Source of the DNA: Bretschneidera sinensis
Lineage: Eukaryota > Streptophyta > Magnoliopsida > Brassicales > Akaniaceae
Reading direction: 5' to 3'
Length of the DNA: 64,000 nucleotides
Assembly (NCBI GenBank): GCA_023935145.1
Contig: CM043699.1
Span: forward strand, 140,908,036-140,972,035
The notes under the pieces were generated by a model. It searched no databases. It saw nothing but the letters and a program-made list of their open reading frames with translations, and was not told where the DNA came from. The position numbers and the translations under genes are program-made. Shown piece by piece: positions 35,510-47,300 of the stretch. Position 1 is the stretch's first letter. Each line of letters begins with the position of its first letter.

Positions 35510-37324
35510 TCAAGATGCATCCCCAAACAATTGATCACCAGAAAATTTAGGTGAGCTACAGATGGAAATGACAACATCTACAGAGGCAGACTCCACAGGT
35601 AGCTGATCTGCGATAGACCAACAACAAGCAATATATCAAGATTATAGTTGATTTAAGATAAAAGACTAAAGCATTCCTATGTTCAAAAGCTAATAGAAAT
35701 CAAACATGACACTCGGAAGGTGGTTATTCTTATTTCATAGAAGGGCTAGTAAGTCGTAAACAAAAGCCATCATAACTTATACCCTCGCTCTCTTCACTAT
35801 CCTTCTAATTTACTTCTGCACTGTTCTTAATCTCTTTGCTTAGGCATACAATTTCCTTCTCTAATTTACTTATGCATTGCTCTTAATTTCTTTGCTTTCA
35901 TAACAATACACTATTTCCTTTCGGGATCCACAAACTCTATTTACTTGAACCCAACCTTCCTCTCCTCTTAGCTGGTTACCACTCAACCCGAACATCCAAA
36001 AATGTCATCAACACTTGCCTATGTACTATTCTTATGTATTGCTCATAGCCTCTTAAGTCTTTATAGTGCGTTAAAACTTGACTTTTATTGAAAACCCAGA
36101 CCCTGAATTGACCAAAAGCATATATTAACTGGTGACCCAAATTTCAGCAAATTGTTCTGTACAGAAATTAGATCTCCCTTTTGAGCCCATAATTAGTTTA
36201 CAAATTTTAACCCTGCTCCCACAAATACTAGCAATATAACCCTAATACTTCCAGCCCCAGCCCTTCTAAAGAAGGGACATAACCAGAATATACACAATCT
36301 GTGTTAAATCCAAAGATCACTAAACATACATGAGCATTTGTTCATGATATTAACTGCCAACCTTAAGAGGGAAATTCCCTAATAACATTCTCAAACAAGT
36401 ATACATAACATACAGAAATAACAGGAAAGCACTGAGAAAATATCTTTTGAATTTTATAGTAGAGAAAAAGTCATTCTCACAATGGGAAGCATGCAGAAAT
36501 TGGATAAACAAAAAGGAACCAAATTGAAAAATGAGCATAAAATATGGCACAAAATTACTTAGAAAATATGCTTGAGTGATAATTTGAGGATCACACTGCT
36601 CAAGCCGTTCACTCCCAAAATCCTTAATCACATTCAGAACTACACTAATAGGTAGAACTGCATCATCAATTAGTCCCAGCGCGGTCGTCTTCACTGCTCT
36701 GGAGTCCTGCAAAGTTAACAAATCAAGTGGGTTATTACCATATGTCAGTAAAACATTTAACTACAAACAGAAAAGCATGGAATGCCATTACTTGCCTTCA
36801 GAACTAAAATTTGTCATAAATTAGGAGAAAAACATCAAAACAAAAGCAAAACAAAAGAAACCACCGACCAAAAGCATGTTGATAGAACAAACCCAACAGC
36901 TAAAGCTTCAAAATCACAAAAACGACTATAAGAAAAAAAAACTTACGAAACTGAAACAAAATGTTGTCCATGACCTTAAGAATTCTTAAAACTCACAACT
37001 CCAACAAATCTTTGATTTAAGAATAATAAGCAAAAAAACAAACGAACTAAATAATAAACCCCAACCAATAAAGAACTAACACAAAAGTTAGGTATCTGGG
37101 TAATCAAGTACCTGTTGTAATTTGTGGAGGAGAGACAGACCTAAAGGAAAGCTGGAAAGAAGCTTGCTTCGCAATGGAGGAAACCAGAGTGAGAGAGCGA
37201 AAATTTTAGAGAGAAGCACGTACGGCGCGACAAGGAAAGCTGGAAATGAAGCTTGCTTTGCAATGGAGGAAACCAGAGAGAGAGAGAGCGAAAATTTTAG
37301 GGAAAAACACGAACGGCGCGACAA
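35510..37324 (-). pseudogene. captured DRE2/anamorsin (CIAPIN1) N-terminal fragment
   Basis: Three putative exons in frame: 37112-37324 (leader-derived codons ending LHKLQQ|gtactt), 36559-36706 (acceptor TTTGCAG|GACTCC, donor CTAA|GTAATT) and 35510-35607 (acceptor ATCGCAG|ATCAGC, ending TGA). Exon 2 encodes ALGLIDDAVLPISVVLN.. CDPQIITQA and exon 3 QLPVESASVDVVISIC..GDQLF. Both match the N-terminal methyltransferase-like domain of plant DRE2, a cytosolic Fe-S cluster assembly factor, where DDVVLPVS and DPLIITQA stand in the same order. The Fe-S-binding C-terminal cysteine domain is absent and the homology stops after GDQLF, probably the capture breakpoint. The introns are retained, so capture was from genomic DNA. 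A fused ORF of about 152 codons would be produced if spliced as predicted. Not expected to work as DRE2. Confidence 0.78.
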
Positions 37325-37480
37325 GGAAACTGGAAAAGAAGCTTGCTTTGCAATGGAGAAAACCAGAGAGAGAGCGCGATAATTTCAGGAAAAGCAACTA
37401 GAGAGAGAGAGAGAGCGCGATAATTTCAGGAAAAGCAACTAGAGAGAGAGAGAGCGAAAATTTCAGAGAAATAAAGCACG
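37140..37480 (-). repeat. tandem repeat of about 80-90 bp in the CACTA leader
   Basis: Three imperfect units contain GGAAAGCTGGAAA-AAGCTTG, CAATGGAGGAAACCAGAG, (GA)n-GCGAAAATTTTAG, and CACG-ACGGCGCGACAAGG, followed by shorter units of GCGCGATAATTTCAGGAAAAG. They form the 5' end of the leftward transcription unit of the CACTA element. ORFs on either strand here reflect the repeat. Confidence 0.8.
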
Positions 37481-37504
37481 TACGACGCGGCAAAGAATGG
37501 GATG

Positions 37505-38110
37505 AATAAGTGAAATTTTTTATCATATTCCGACGCTTATGAAAGGAGCATATACCGGCGCTTTGAAAAGCGCCGGTATATGCTGTTTTCATATTTCGGC
37601 GCTTCAAAATGCCGGAATATGAAATGAGTTTCGAACATATACCAGTGCTTTTAAGTAATATGCTCGAAACCCATTTCATATTCCAGCACTTTGAAGCGCC
37701 AAAACATGAAATAAGCATATCATGGCGTTTTGAAGCACCGGAATATGAAATGGGTTTCAAGCATATACCGGCGCTTGAAAGTGCCTGAATATAGTCGAAA
37801 CAAATTTCATATTCTGGCACTTTGAAGCGCCGAAACATGAAATGAGCATATACCGGCACTTCAATGCAAAGGGGCATATTTTGGCACTTTCAAGTGCCAG
37901 TATATAACGGCGCTTCAAAGTGCCGGAATATGAAATTTGTTTCGACCATATTTCGGCGCTTTCAAGCGTCACTATATTCTGGCGCTTCAAAGTGCCGGAA
38001 TATGTAATCAGTTGTGCATATTACGGTGCTTTGAAGCCCCGTTATATGTTCTTTGAATATTGCGGCTAAAAAAGCGCCGGCGATTAATATATTGCGGCGT
38101 TTTTGTAAAG
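37505..38110. repeat. right subterminal palindromic repeats of the CACTA element
   Basis: Roughly fifteen units of GCGCTTTGAAAAGCGCCGG / GGTATAT and CGGAATATGAAAT in both orientations, often as complete hairpins, with several decayed by C-to-T or G-to-A changes (GTGCCGG, GCACCGG). Same family as 32595-32890 but twice as long. Chance ORFs here are not genes. Confidence 0.85.
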
Positions 38111-38142
38111 CATCGGCAAATGTCAATTATCTTGTAGTGTAC

Positions 38143-38640
38143 AAACCAGATGAAGTAAAATGCCAAATACTGGTCAAGGGGCTGGTACCAGCTGATCGAG
38201 ATGGAGGATATAATCTCAACTTCACGTGGGAGAAACCTATCGGTTAAAGCATTCAAGCCCCAAGAGCAAGAACAAGAAACATGATTGATTAAATCAGCCA
38301 CCTTTTCCTCCGGATCGAACAACACATTAGAAGACACCACTTTAAAAGACCAAGGAGCTGGAACCCACAAATTGCTCCAAATTTTAATACTTTCTCCCGT
38401 CCCCACTCGCCACCTCAAGCCTTTCGAAAATAGTACCAGACTCTTCCAAATACTCCTCCAATTGTAAGAAGGAGAAGAACCAAGGGAACCCTGCAAAAAA
38501 ATTACCATGACGGACGTATTTTGCTTTCAGGACCGCATGATATAAAGACTCCGTTTGGTGAAATAGTCTCCAACCCTATTTTGCTAGAAGAGAGAGATTG
38601 AAAAAGGTGTAAATCCCTGAACCCCATCCCTTCTGCTCAT
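38143..38640 (-). pseudogene. LINE, part upstream of the CACTA insertion
   Basis: Minus-strand frames read GMGFRDLHLFQ (about 38615-38640), then after a frameshift GSLGSSPSYNWRSIWKS, KGLRWRVGTGESIKIWSNLW and FDPEEKVADLI. This is the canonical end of plant LINE reverse transcriptases. It stops at the TAC/CACTA junction and continues at 32579. The rest of the reverse transcriptase is missing, so this is a 5'-truncated LINE. Confidence 0.85.
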
Positions 38641-38844
38641 TTCGGCTGACACATTTTTTTTCTAACTAATTCAATCAATTTTACTTTCACTCTATTGTTG
38701 ACCCTATCCATAGCCCCCGATTCATCGCAAAGAGATTTTAGAAGTTTACATCAACTTATCGAATAAGTAGGAACTACTTGAGTTACAGCTTTAATGAGAA
38801 GTTCTATTTCCACCCGAAACAACAACCACTTCTTTAACAAAAGG

Positions 38845-39130
38845 GACGATGGATGTTAACTTACAAAGTAAATTACTAATTTATCATTACATATTTAAAT
38901 GATTAAATTTCAAGAAAAAACCTGTGATTTGCTTTATTTGCATTTCATACACTGTTTTTTTTTTCTAGTAAATTGAATCTTGTACTTTACTCTATATAAT
39001 AGTAAATTGATAATTTACTTTATAAATTAAAGTTGTCGTCCCTTTGTTGAAAGAAAGCACAATATCTAATTTGTTTAAAATTCAAAATATAAAATGTAAA
39101 TCAAGTAAACCATTGGATTTTTCATGAGGA
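38845..39130 (+). mobile_element. fold-back MITE, right portion
   Basis: GATGTTAACTTACAAAGTAAATTAC..GATTAAATTTCAAGAAAAAACCTGTGATTTG..CATTTCATACACTG and an end ATTGGATTTTTCATGAGG match the element at 40203-40620. It is probably the other half of the element begun at 31386. Confidence 0.55.
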
Positions 39131-40202
39131 TTAGCGTTAGACTTGGCCAAAATATTTGACCGTTTTAGGAGGTAGCTTTTTAGGGGGTGGCTTAAAACTT
39201 GCAAGTCTAAAAACTACTACTCAAATGTTACTTTGGCCGGGGATGATTTTGTCAACATTATGGTCCTCCCTTTGTTGTTTTAATTGTTTTTTTGTTCTTA
39301 ATAGAAGACAACATTACAATACACTTAGAAGGGGTACCACTACCATTACCGCAAACGCAGGTGAGACCGTCCCTTTGTTGCTTTGCCTCCTCTCAACTTG
39401 GTTCTGGTCCTAGTATAAGTCAACAGAATTATAATTTATTGAATATTGACCGACTCCAAAATATATAAAAGAAAAATAAAATTAGCTGCTCTGCCTATTA
39501 TTATGGTTAGAATGTTTTAGACCGTCCGAAATTTTATTGATAATTTTGAAGAACTTCGTCAGTAATATCAGTATAGGTGTTTGATTAAAAAATAATGTTA
39601 TTAATGAAGTTCTTAAAAATTACAAACAAAATTCAAACGGGTCTAAAACATTGATTTTAGATCAGATTTAATCAAAAATTGCTCAATAAAAATATAAAAT
39701 TTTAATCCTTTTATAAAAAAAAATTATAAACAAAAGTTAAGTAGTATCTTGTAGTATAGCCTTTTCTCTTCTCCTTTTGCCACCTTGTAGAAATATTCAT
39801 ATGCATTAAGAATTGATTTTGTGTGAAAGAAAAAGTATAAATATGTAATCTTTCCACTGGGTTGCTATTACTTTTGATGCAATACGAAAGAAAAAAGAAT
39901 AAGAAGAGAAAACCCATGTAAGAAGTATTTAGTACTAAAAGTGACCATTTTTTTTCTTGATCATGCAGTGTAGAGTGTTATGCTGATATATTCCTTCAAG
40001 AAAATAACAATGACAATTTAAGAAGCATTATAGTAGCTCTAAAGTGATTTTATGAAATTCATTTGTATATTTTTATGTTTAAAAAATAAAATTATAATTA
40101 TTTTTTAAATGAATTCATTCTAAAATTAAGGGTAAATTCATTTGTAATAATTTTTATCAAAATTAATTGAATTTACAAATCAAATGAATTTCATACTTAA
40201 TT
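39131..40202. other. intergenic region
   Basis: No gene recognised. The 85-codon ORF at 39156-39413 has no recognisable domain. The rest is AT-rich. Confidence 0.5.
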
Positions 40203-40620
40203 TTTAAGTTAAATTTCATAAAAAAAAACAATGCGGTTTGTTCAGTTTGCATTTCATCTTTTTGTTTTTTATGATAAAATGGATCTTGTGCTTTACCCTG
40301 TTAGTAAAAGAGAGCAACGAATATTAACTTGCAGAGTAAATTACCAATTTACCATTGCATATTTAAATAGATAAATTTCATGAAAAATCTTGTGATTTGT
40401 CCGGTTTGCATTTCATACACTGAGTTTTTTTTTGGCAAATTGAATCTTATAATTTGCCTTGTTATGTAAAATTAAATTTGTAATTTACTTTATAAGCTAA
40501 CATCTATCGTTTCTTTTACTAACGAATCAAAGCACAAAATCCAATTTACAATAAAAAGAACCTCAGTGTATAAAATACAAATCGGATAAATCACACGATT
40601 TTTCATAAAATTTAACCTAA
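40203..40620. mobile_element. fold-back MITE with terminal inverted repeats
   Basis: The left end TTAAGTTAAATTTCAT..CGGTTTGTTCAGTTTGCAT and the right end, reverse-complemented, TTAGGTTAAATTTTATG..GTGATTTATCCGATTTG are inverted repeats of about 50 bases. A second left-type end lies inside at about 40372 (AAATTTCATGAAAAATCTTG), so the copy is tandemly duplicated or nested. No protein is encoded. Confidence 0.7.
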
Positions 40621-41307
40621 TTTTTATCCAAAAGGTAAGTGCAAAATCTGCATTGCAAGTTTAAAGAACAATTTTCTCGATACATCAAAAATTAAGAATT
40701 AATTCCCTTTTGTAACGAGGATTATGATAATCAGAAGTACTTACTAATTTTTGCATGGCATTATTAATGGGCACATTCTAGGAGTATTTTGTCATATAAA
40801 CTTCGATCAAGAGGAAAACTTGCAAATAAGCAAAACATTTTTGCCAAACTAATTCTAAAGGTCCCACAAAGAATGTACTATTAAAAATAATTGAGAAACT
40901 TGAAAAGAAAAGAGCAAACGTCTATATCGGAGGCATCAGCAAAGAAAGACAGTCGTCGTATACTCATCTTTGCTCGGGCGGTTTGGTCGGTCGCTTGAGG
41001 CCGCCACTTTGAGTTGAAAAAGGCAAACATTTTTCAATATAATTGGCCAATGACCAATCAAACCTTGTTTCTGTCACACTCCCCCGAAACACCACTATAG
41101 CACCTTTTTTTATTAAAAAAAAGGTGATGTCGAGCTTACAACGAAAAAAAAAACCTTTCCATTTCATTGCTCGAAGGATAACATTCATAAAAAATCAATA
41201 ATCAAAGGACATTAATGAAATAATTAAAAGTTGAAAACTAAAATAGAATTTGTATGATAGTGAGGGGATCAATAATAAGATTTGGGTTCTTTTTCTTTAA
41301 TTTTTGG
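40621..41307. other. intergenic region
   Basis: No gene seen. The small minus-strand ORF at 40964-41188 is not recognisable. Confidence 0.5.
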
Positions 41308-42985
41308 TTTAATTATAAAAATACCATGTGATTGACTGCATTTCTAAAAAATACTGTGGTAAAAAATAACATGTGGTTGACTCTTGCAAGCAAACAAAAT
41401 CATAATAAGTAGTAAAGTTTTAAAAAAGTGTCGAACCCACAAAAACTAATTATGCTATTGAGTATTGAAATTTATCAAATTATTTACTATTTGGAAATAA
41501 AACCAAAATTTTAAAAACTTTATCACCTAAATTAAACTAATGTGCTTGACAAAGATAAATTAAAAGAAAAGAGAATAAAACTTAAGATCGTAGAGATAAT
41601 AAAAATAAATTTAGAGCTTTCGATTTCACCTAGTTAATCCCACGTAATTTATTATTCCTTGCTATAAAATTCCATTTTTTTAAGTCGAAGAAAAATAAAT
41701 CCCTTAATTATTCAACGTTTTCTCTCGAATAACATTAAAAATATCTCAACTTAATAATGCATCATATCTCTATGTAAATTAAATTATTTGAGATTCATTA
41801 CATGTTTTGGATTTTTCTTAATCTAAAATCACATTAGTTGCGGTAAAATATCTCTATTTTTCGATCAACTAATAGTGTTTAATCCTAAAAGGTTTGAATC
41901 ACAAATTACTTCTCGGTTTCATTATGATTCAATAAATCAAATAATAATTTGCCAGAAAAATTATAAGCAATAAGATCAAGGATAAACACTCAACATAAAA
42001 AAAAACTTAAAATAAAATAACTTAGAATTTAAATTGTGTGTTCAAAGTTAGACTACATCAAAACCCTAAAAAAATAAAAGTAGTTCATAACAAACTAAAG
42101 AGAAGATAATAAAACTTTTTTGCTTGAAATAAGTTAACGAAACGTTCAAGGAAAAATCTGTTGTGTTTATAAAGCAAGGGCAGCCGGCCTTATATAGGCA
42201 AACTCCTAGAAGAAAAAAAAAGATGAAAGTACAATAACACTACTCCTTCTAGGGAAATGAAAGACATTGAAATGGGAAATACTTCTACTACTATGAAAAC
42301 ATCAAATAGGAAAGTAACTAAAAGGAAATATAACAATATAACACAAAATAGGAAAAAGTACAGCATAGAAAAAGGAAATACACTGAAATATGAAATACTT
42401 CTACTACTAGGAAAACATGAAATAGGAAAGTAACTAAAAGGAAATATAACAATATAACACAAAATAGGAAAAAGTACAGCCTAGAAAAAAGAAATATACT
42501 GAAATGTGAAATATTTTTACTACTAGGAAAACATGAAATAGGAAAGTAAATATAACACAAAATAGGAAAAAGTGTGGCACAAACAAATAAAATAAAATAA
42601 AAAAATAAACGAAAACTAACAATTTTAATAAGTAAAAGAGTAATAAAAATCATGTAAAAATTACATTTATCAACTCCATTTTCAAAAAATATCATGAGGT
42701 TTTTTTTTTGTAGTAAAAAATATCATATGATATGATTCTGTTAGTAAAAATTACCTTGTAGTATGTTTCTATTAGCCAAAAATACTCTACAATATATTTC
42801 TTTTAGTAAACCAAAAGATTTTTTTTTGCTAACAGAAACATACCACATAGTATTTTTCGTCACAAAAAAATTGTTAGGGTATTTTTTGAAAATAGAGTCA
42901 AACATAAGGTATTTTTTGTCACAAAAAACTTTGAGGTATTTTTTTAAAATACAATCAATTACAAGGTTTTTTTGTGATTAAACAT
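41308..42985. mobile_element. non-autonomous TIR element of about 1.7 kb
   Basis: The left end GTTTAATTATAAAAATACC..GTGATTGACTGCATTT..AAAAATAC and the right end, reverse-complemented, GTTTAATCACAAAAAAACC..TGTAATTGATTGTATTT..AAAAATAC form inverted repeats of about 50 bases. Flanks TAATTTTTG and ATTAATTTT are similar but not an exact duplication. The interior has no transposase but holds a 116-bp tandem array. A Mutator-like or other TIR class is possible. Confidence 0.6.
42235..42570. repeat. 116-bp tandem array
   Basis: Units containing TAGGAAAGTAACTAAAAGG, ATAACACAAAATAGGAAAAAG and GAAATACTTCTACTACTAGG recur with a 116-bp period (42311, 42427, then a truncated third at 42543). On the minus strand this yields repetitive hydrophobic ORFs that are not genes. 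Confidence 0.85.
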
Positions 42986-43359
42986 TAATTTTTTAATTGA
43001 TCTATGAGTGAAATGTGATAAACCAAAAAAGGGCATTTGCATTGAAAGGGATTTTTATCCAAGATTGATATGAGATCAATGGAGATTCTACAGAAAAGTA
43101 GCGAAGAGGGAAAGTAAATATAATCGGGAACTAGAGATTTGATATATCTAATATTTTAGAGAATAAATGGCCTATTTTTTAATGAAAAATCATATTTGAA
43201 TTATTGAATATCTAATATATAAATATCTAATTGTGCTATACATGGCATTTAGAATCTCATAATTGAAATAGGTTAAATCCATTTGCATCCGTTGCTGGTA
43301 TGACGAGTTTTCTTAAAATAGAATTAGTACATATTTTCCCATTGTAATTTTCTACGTTG

Positions 43360-43500
43360 AATTGAAGCTTCAATTCGAGCTCAAATAAACTCGTTTGTTA
43401 TTGAGTTCGAGTTCAAGTTCAAATTATCATAAAATTTATCGAACTTGAGCATATTCATTTAAGGTCTAACTGTTCGATTCTGCTCGAGTACACCCTTAAT
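43360..43500. repeat. dispersed TCGAGCTCGA-type repeat, copy 3
   Basis: TTCGAGCTCAAATAAACTCG, GAGTTCGAGTTCAAG and CTGCTCGAGTAC group this with the copies at 2690 and 5190. Confidence 0.6.
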
Positions 43501-44155
43501 TTACATATTCAATTTTCAAAAATTATATTTATCTTTTTAACATTTTAGTATTATTCCCTTCTCAAATCTCTTTTCAAAAATTCAATTCATTAAAAATTTA
43601 TAGGTTCGTAATAAATTTGGGAGCGATATACTTCCATTCATCAATATGCTATCATTAATCATTTTTCTTAAAGGGTTCGTTTAATTCGTAGATAAAATTA
43701 TTATGAGATAAGATTATAATTAACTGATATAAAATTAAAAAGTCTGAGATAGGATTAACATAAAATTAGTTTAACTGAGGTTAAAACTATCTTAAACATG
43801 ATTAAATAAGATGGTTTGGGTGTCCGTCGACTAATTGAAACTTATCATTCTACATGGAAAAATATTAGATATATATCCAGCCTAAATAATTTTGTTTGCT
43901 TGAAATTGATAACATTTTACAAAATTAAAAGATTAATGACTTAAATGTTGCAATTTAAACTTTAGAGACCAATTTAAATTTTGACTTGAACTGTAGGGAC
44001 CGGTAGTGTAATTTAGCCTATTTCTTTTTGTGGTGATTGGCTAAGCTCGTAGTTTTGATGTGAATCTAGGGGCAGATGTTGTAGGCGTAACAAAGCGGCA
44101 GCGTTCCTGCCCAAATTGGCTATTAAAGGGCCCCACTCTGTGTCCCACATTACTA
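43500..44155. other. upstream intergenic region of the coiled-coil gene
   Basis: AT-rich, with a MITE-like stretch at about 43670-43830 (GTTCGTTTAATTCGTAGATAA..). No coding sequence was recognised. Confidence 0.45.
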
Positions 44156-44159
44156 TAGG

Positions 44160-44361
44160 TGGACTCCTACTTCCTCTTCTTTTCTTATATACAAACGATT
44201 CTCTCTCTCTTTCTCCCTGTCTTTCATTTGGTTTTTTTTCGCCACCACCATCATCAGCGATCACCATTTTTCTCTATACATTCCATTCTTCGTTTCCAGA
44301 AAACAAATAATAGAAAAGAAAAACGCTTCTCAAAAGCAAAGCAAATCATCTTTCTCATCAG
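44160..44361 (+). promoter_or_regulatory. core promoter and leader exon of the coiled-coil gene
   Basis: TTATATACA at 44185-44193 is a good TATA box. It is followed by a CT-rich leader (CTCTCTCTCTTTCTCCC) and ends in the donor TCATCAG|GTAAGC at 44361/44362. The leader exon contains no start codon used by the protein. Short ORFs across it are chance. Confidence 0.65.
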
Positions 44362-47300
44362 GTAAGCAATCTCATCTTTCTGTTTCTCTCTTTTTTTTCC
44401 TGAAATTTTTTTCTTGCTTTGTTATTTATATTTCTGATTGAGTTATAGTTCTGTGTCTCTGACTCTGTTTACGTAACTATAATCGATTTTGTTCTCTTGT
44501 TTTTGGTGTTTCTTCTGAGATTCAGAAAATAGGCTTAAGGTGTTTTTTTGTTTGTTGTTGATCGATGATTTTGTTTTTTTAAATTTCTCGAAATTGTTTT
44601 ACATCAGAATCAGTTCAATAGTTGATATAGAAATCCATTTGTCAAAAAACCTATGAAAGTATTTAGTTGCGATTTTTGCATTTCGATGCGTTTGAGAATC
44701 GTTTTTCATTTAAAACAACAGGATCAGTGTGTGATCAAATAGTTTGTGGTGAATTTTGATCATTTCTGTTAGTAAATTATGATCAGAGAAGTTCTGGATC
44801 ATTTCTGTTCATTGGATTCTTTCATTTGATCTGTCAAATATTCTTCGAGCAGAATTTGAATTTGAATTTATGGTTTTTTTCACTGCCTGCTGGAAAATTA
44901 AAGTATTATTTAATAGCACCATTTCTAATTAACTTTCTCGATTGGGTTTTTCTCTTTCATTCTTTACTTTGAGACGGGCGTTACTGTGTTAGTGTTTGGT
45001 GAAGGCGTGCAGTGAAGGCAAATTCTTGGCTGGCTCTAGCTGGGAACTGAGCCGATAATTTTGTAAATTTTTATTGATAACGTCAGGGGTAGATGGGGCA
45101 TAAAAAATAATATTATCTATAAAAAATTTAAAAATTTCATTGCGTTTTTCAGTGGATTTAAAATTCATATTTTAGATTTAAATTAATCAAATATTTATCG
45201 TTGAGTAAAACATTAAAATTTTAAAGTCGTGGAAGGGATCTGTGACATAAAATTCTCCTTGGTTAAATATTAATTTCTAATTTCACCTTACTTTTTATTT
45301 TTTTTTATGCATTCACACTTCAATTTAGATGTGCTGTTTGGCTTAACAGAAAAACGATTTATAATTTATAAAATAATTTTAACAAAATATATTTGATGTT
45401 TAATAAAACAGACAAATTTGATTTTTTGAAACATAAACCATTTTTAGAGTGATGTTCGAAGGAAAAAAAATTGTTTCGTAAGCTCTCACAACCAGTACTT
45501 AATTAAAAATGTATTGGGTCAATAGTTGTTTAGTGGTAAGTAATACTTTTTTCCTAAATTAGCACTCCTCCTCCTTTTTTTATTTTGCAATTGATAAAGC
45601 TATCTTCTTTTCAAGTTTGGTTTTTTACCTAAATATGGGGTTCTAGATAATAATAAAAGCATATTTATTAGATTTATTAGGCTTATTAAAACTTATATAA
45701 TTGAATTAAAATTATCATTGATTTGAGTTTTAAGGTAATATAATTTTGATTTTATTTCACGGTTTATTAATATACAAAAAAATACTCATAAGGTTTAAGA
45801 TACTATGAAAAATCATGAATTAGAAGACGGTTTATTTAATAAAAAATAAAAGGCAAAATTAGAAAAGATAATAGGACTACCATAATACTCAAAGTAGTTA
45901 TAATACTCTTGTTTATTACGAAGAATTTTTGGTTAAATTGAGTTTAAAACTAATATTTTAGATTCGTTTAAAATTTTATTAATAATTTAAAAAAATTCAT
46001 TGATCATTTTATTTTTTGAGTCTTCAACTATACTGATTATGAAAAATTATGACATGTCTAAAATCGATTATGAAATATTATGACATGTCTCAAATCAATG
46101 TTAAGAATTTTTTGTCCCTTCGCTATTACGCCCTTTAAATGTGGGACAAAACGAGCTAAATTGATGGGTCCCTTCGCTATGCTTCCTTTTTGTTATATTT
46201 GGCCGTTGGCAAGGTTTTTACTCCGTTCTGAATCTGGACCTTTGTTACATTTTGATTGATTTACTGGGAAGCAAAATTTGCAAATCTGGAAGTGTTTCCT
46301 ATTTAAAAGGAATTTTTTGGGTCCCATAAAGTTAATGGTCTTCACATGACTCACTCACATAATTGATCAGCGAAACATATCAATTTTCTTGTGATTTTGG
46401 ATCTTACTATATTGTTCGGGATGAGCTATTTGAATAGAAATATATTGTACTGTGATGATATGTTATTGTTTGTTATTTTATTTTTTATTGTTTTTGCGCT
46501 AATTAAAAAAATGTAATATAAAGTTACTATCACTCTTTGGATATTATTGCCTGTGAATTTTCGTACGAGGTTGTAAAAATTTTATTAGTAATATTATTTT
46601 TTTATTTTTATATTTACATTAATATTATTAATAAATTTTTTTAAATTATTAATAAAATTTCAAACAATTGTAAAATCCAACTACAAAAAAATAATGAGAT
46701 TTTCTTTTTTAATTTTTTAACGTTTAGTAAAACTTGCACGAACATTAAGGATCAGCCGCACTAAGCTAAGAGAGAGAAAGAAGAATAATGTATTATAAAT
46801 TAGATAACAAAACAAAAATATTCCAGCATAGTTAAAAAGGGCTGTTTCTGGTTCCTATGCGCAAGACAAGTAAACCAGCATTGTTACTGCTAAAGGGGTA
46901 GATTATCGGTCTTGTTTGGGATGGGGTTTAAAATAAATTGTTTATTTAATTTTTATTTTGAAAGATATTTAAATAAATTTATTTAATTCTATCCTAAACA
47001 TAATTTTAATATAATAATATTAATAATGATATGATATTTCTTATTTAAAAAGTAATTTTTTATTGGTACACTTTTATTTTTTGTTTTTTTCTCTTCGTTA
47101 TCCACGTCGGTCTCTTTGTTGGCACACAGATCGATGTACAAGTAATGTTACAATTTGACTGCATATTGTCCTGTTTTTAAATTTTATTTCGTAGTCATAT
47201 ACAAGTGCGTCCTACCGTTACCGTTACCGTTACCTGCATATCTACCCAATTTTTCGTCATTATTTTTCTTTTTAAGTAATGTCTTATCTGTTAAAAAAAA

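Larger units (their letters stand above)
32583..38139 (-). mobile_element. CACTA (En/Spm) transposon, 5,557 bp, with captured host gene fragment
   Basis: Termini are CACTACAAGATAAAAGG at 32583 and, inverted, CACTACAAGATAATTG ending at 38139, flanked by a TAC duplication. The coding direction is leftward. From right to left it holds: subterminal palindromic repeats (37505-38110), a tandemly repeated leader (37140-37480), captured DRE2/anamorsin exons (35510-36706), a TNP2 C-terminal tail (35025-35291), TNP1-like exons (33345-34651), and the left subterminal repeats (32595-32890). The catalytic TNP2 core is missing and the TNP1-like part has a stop codon, so it is non-autonomous. It is inserted in the zf-RVT region of a LINE, whose WHFTSSG...RYQVALSAEYR block can be rejoined across it (with a one-base frame slip). 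Confidence 0.93.

Noticed and set aside
37088..37990. Several minus- and plus-strand ORFs of 60-159 codons
   Set aside because: They run through the CACTA leader tandem repeats and subterminal palindromes, so their apparent coding capacity comes from repeated sequence. Only the spliced leader frame ending at 37112 is kept, as part of the captured-gene model.
42190..42695. Hydrophobic Phe/Tyr/Ser-rich minus-strand ORFs that resemble membrane proteins
   Set aside because: They are translations of the 116-bp AT-rich tandem array.
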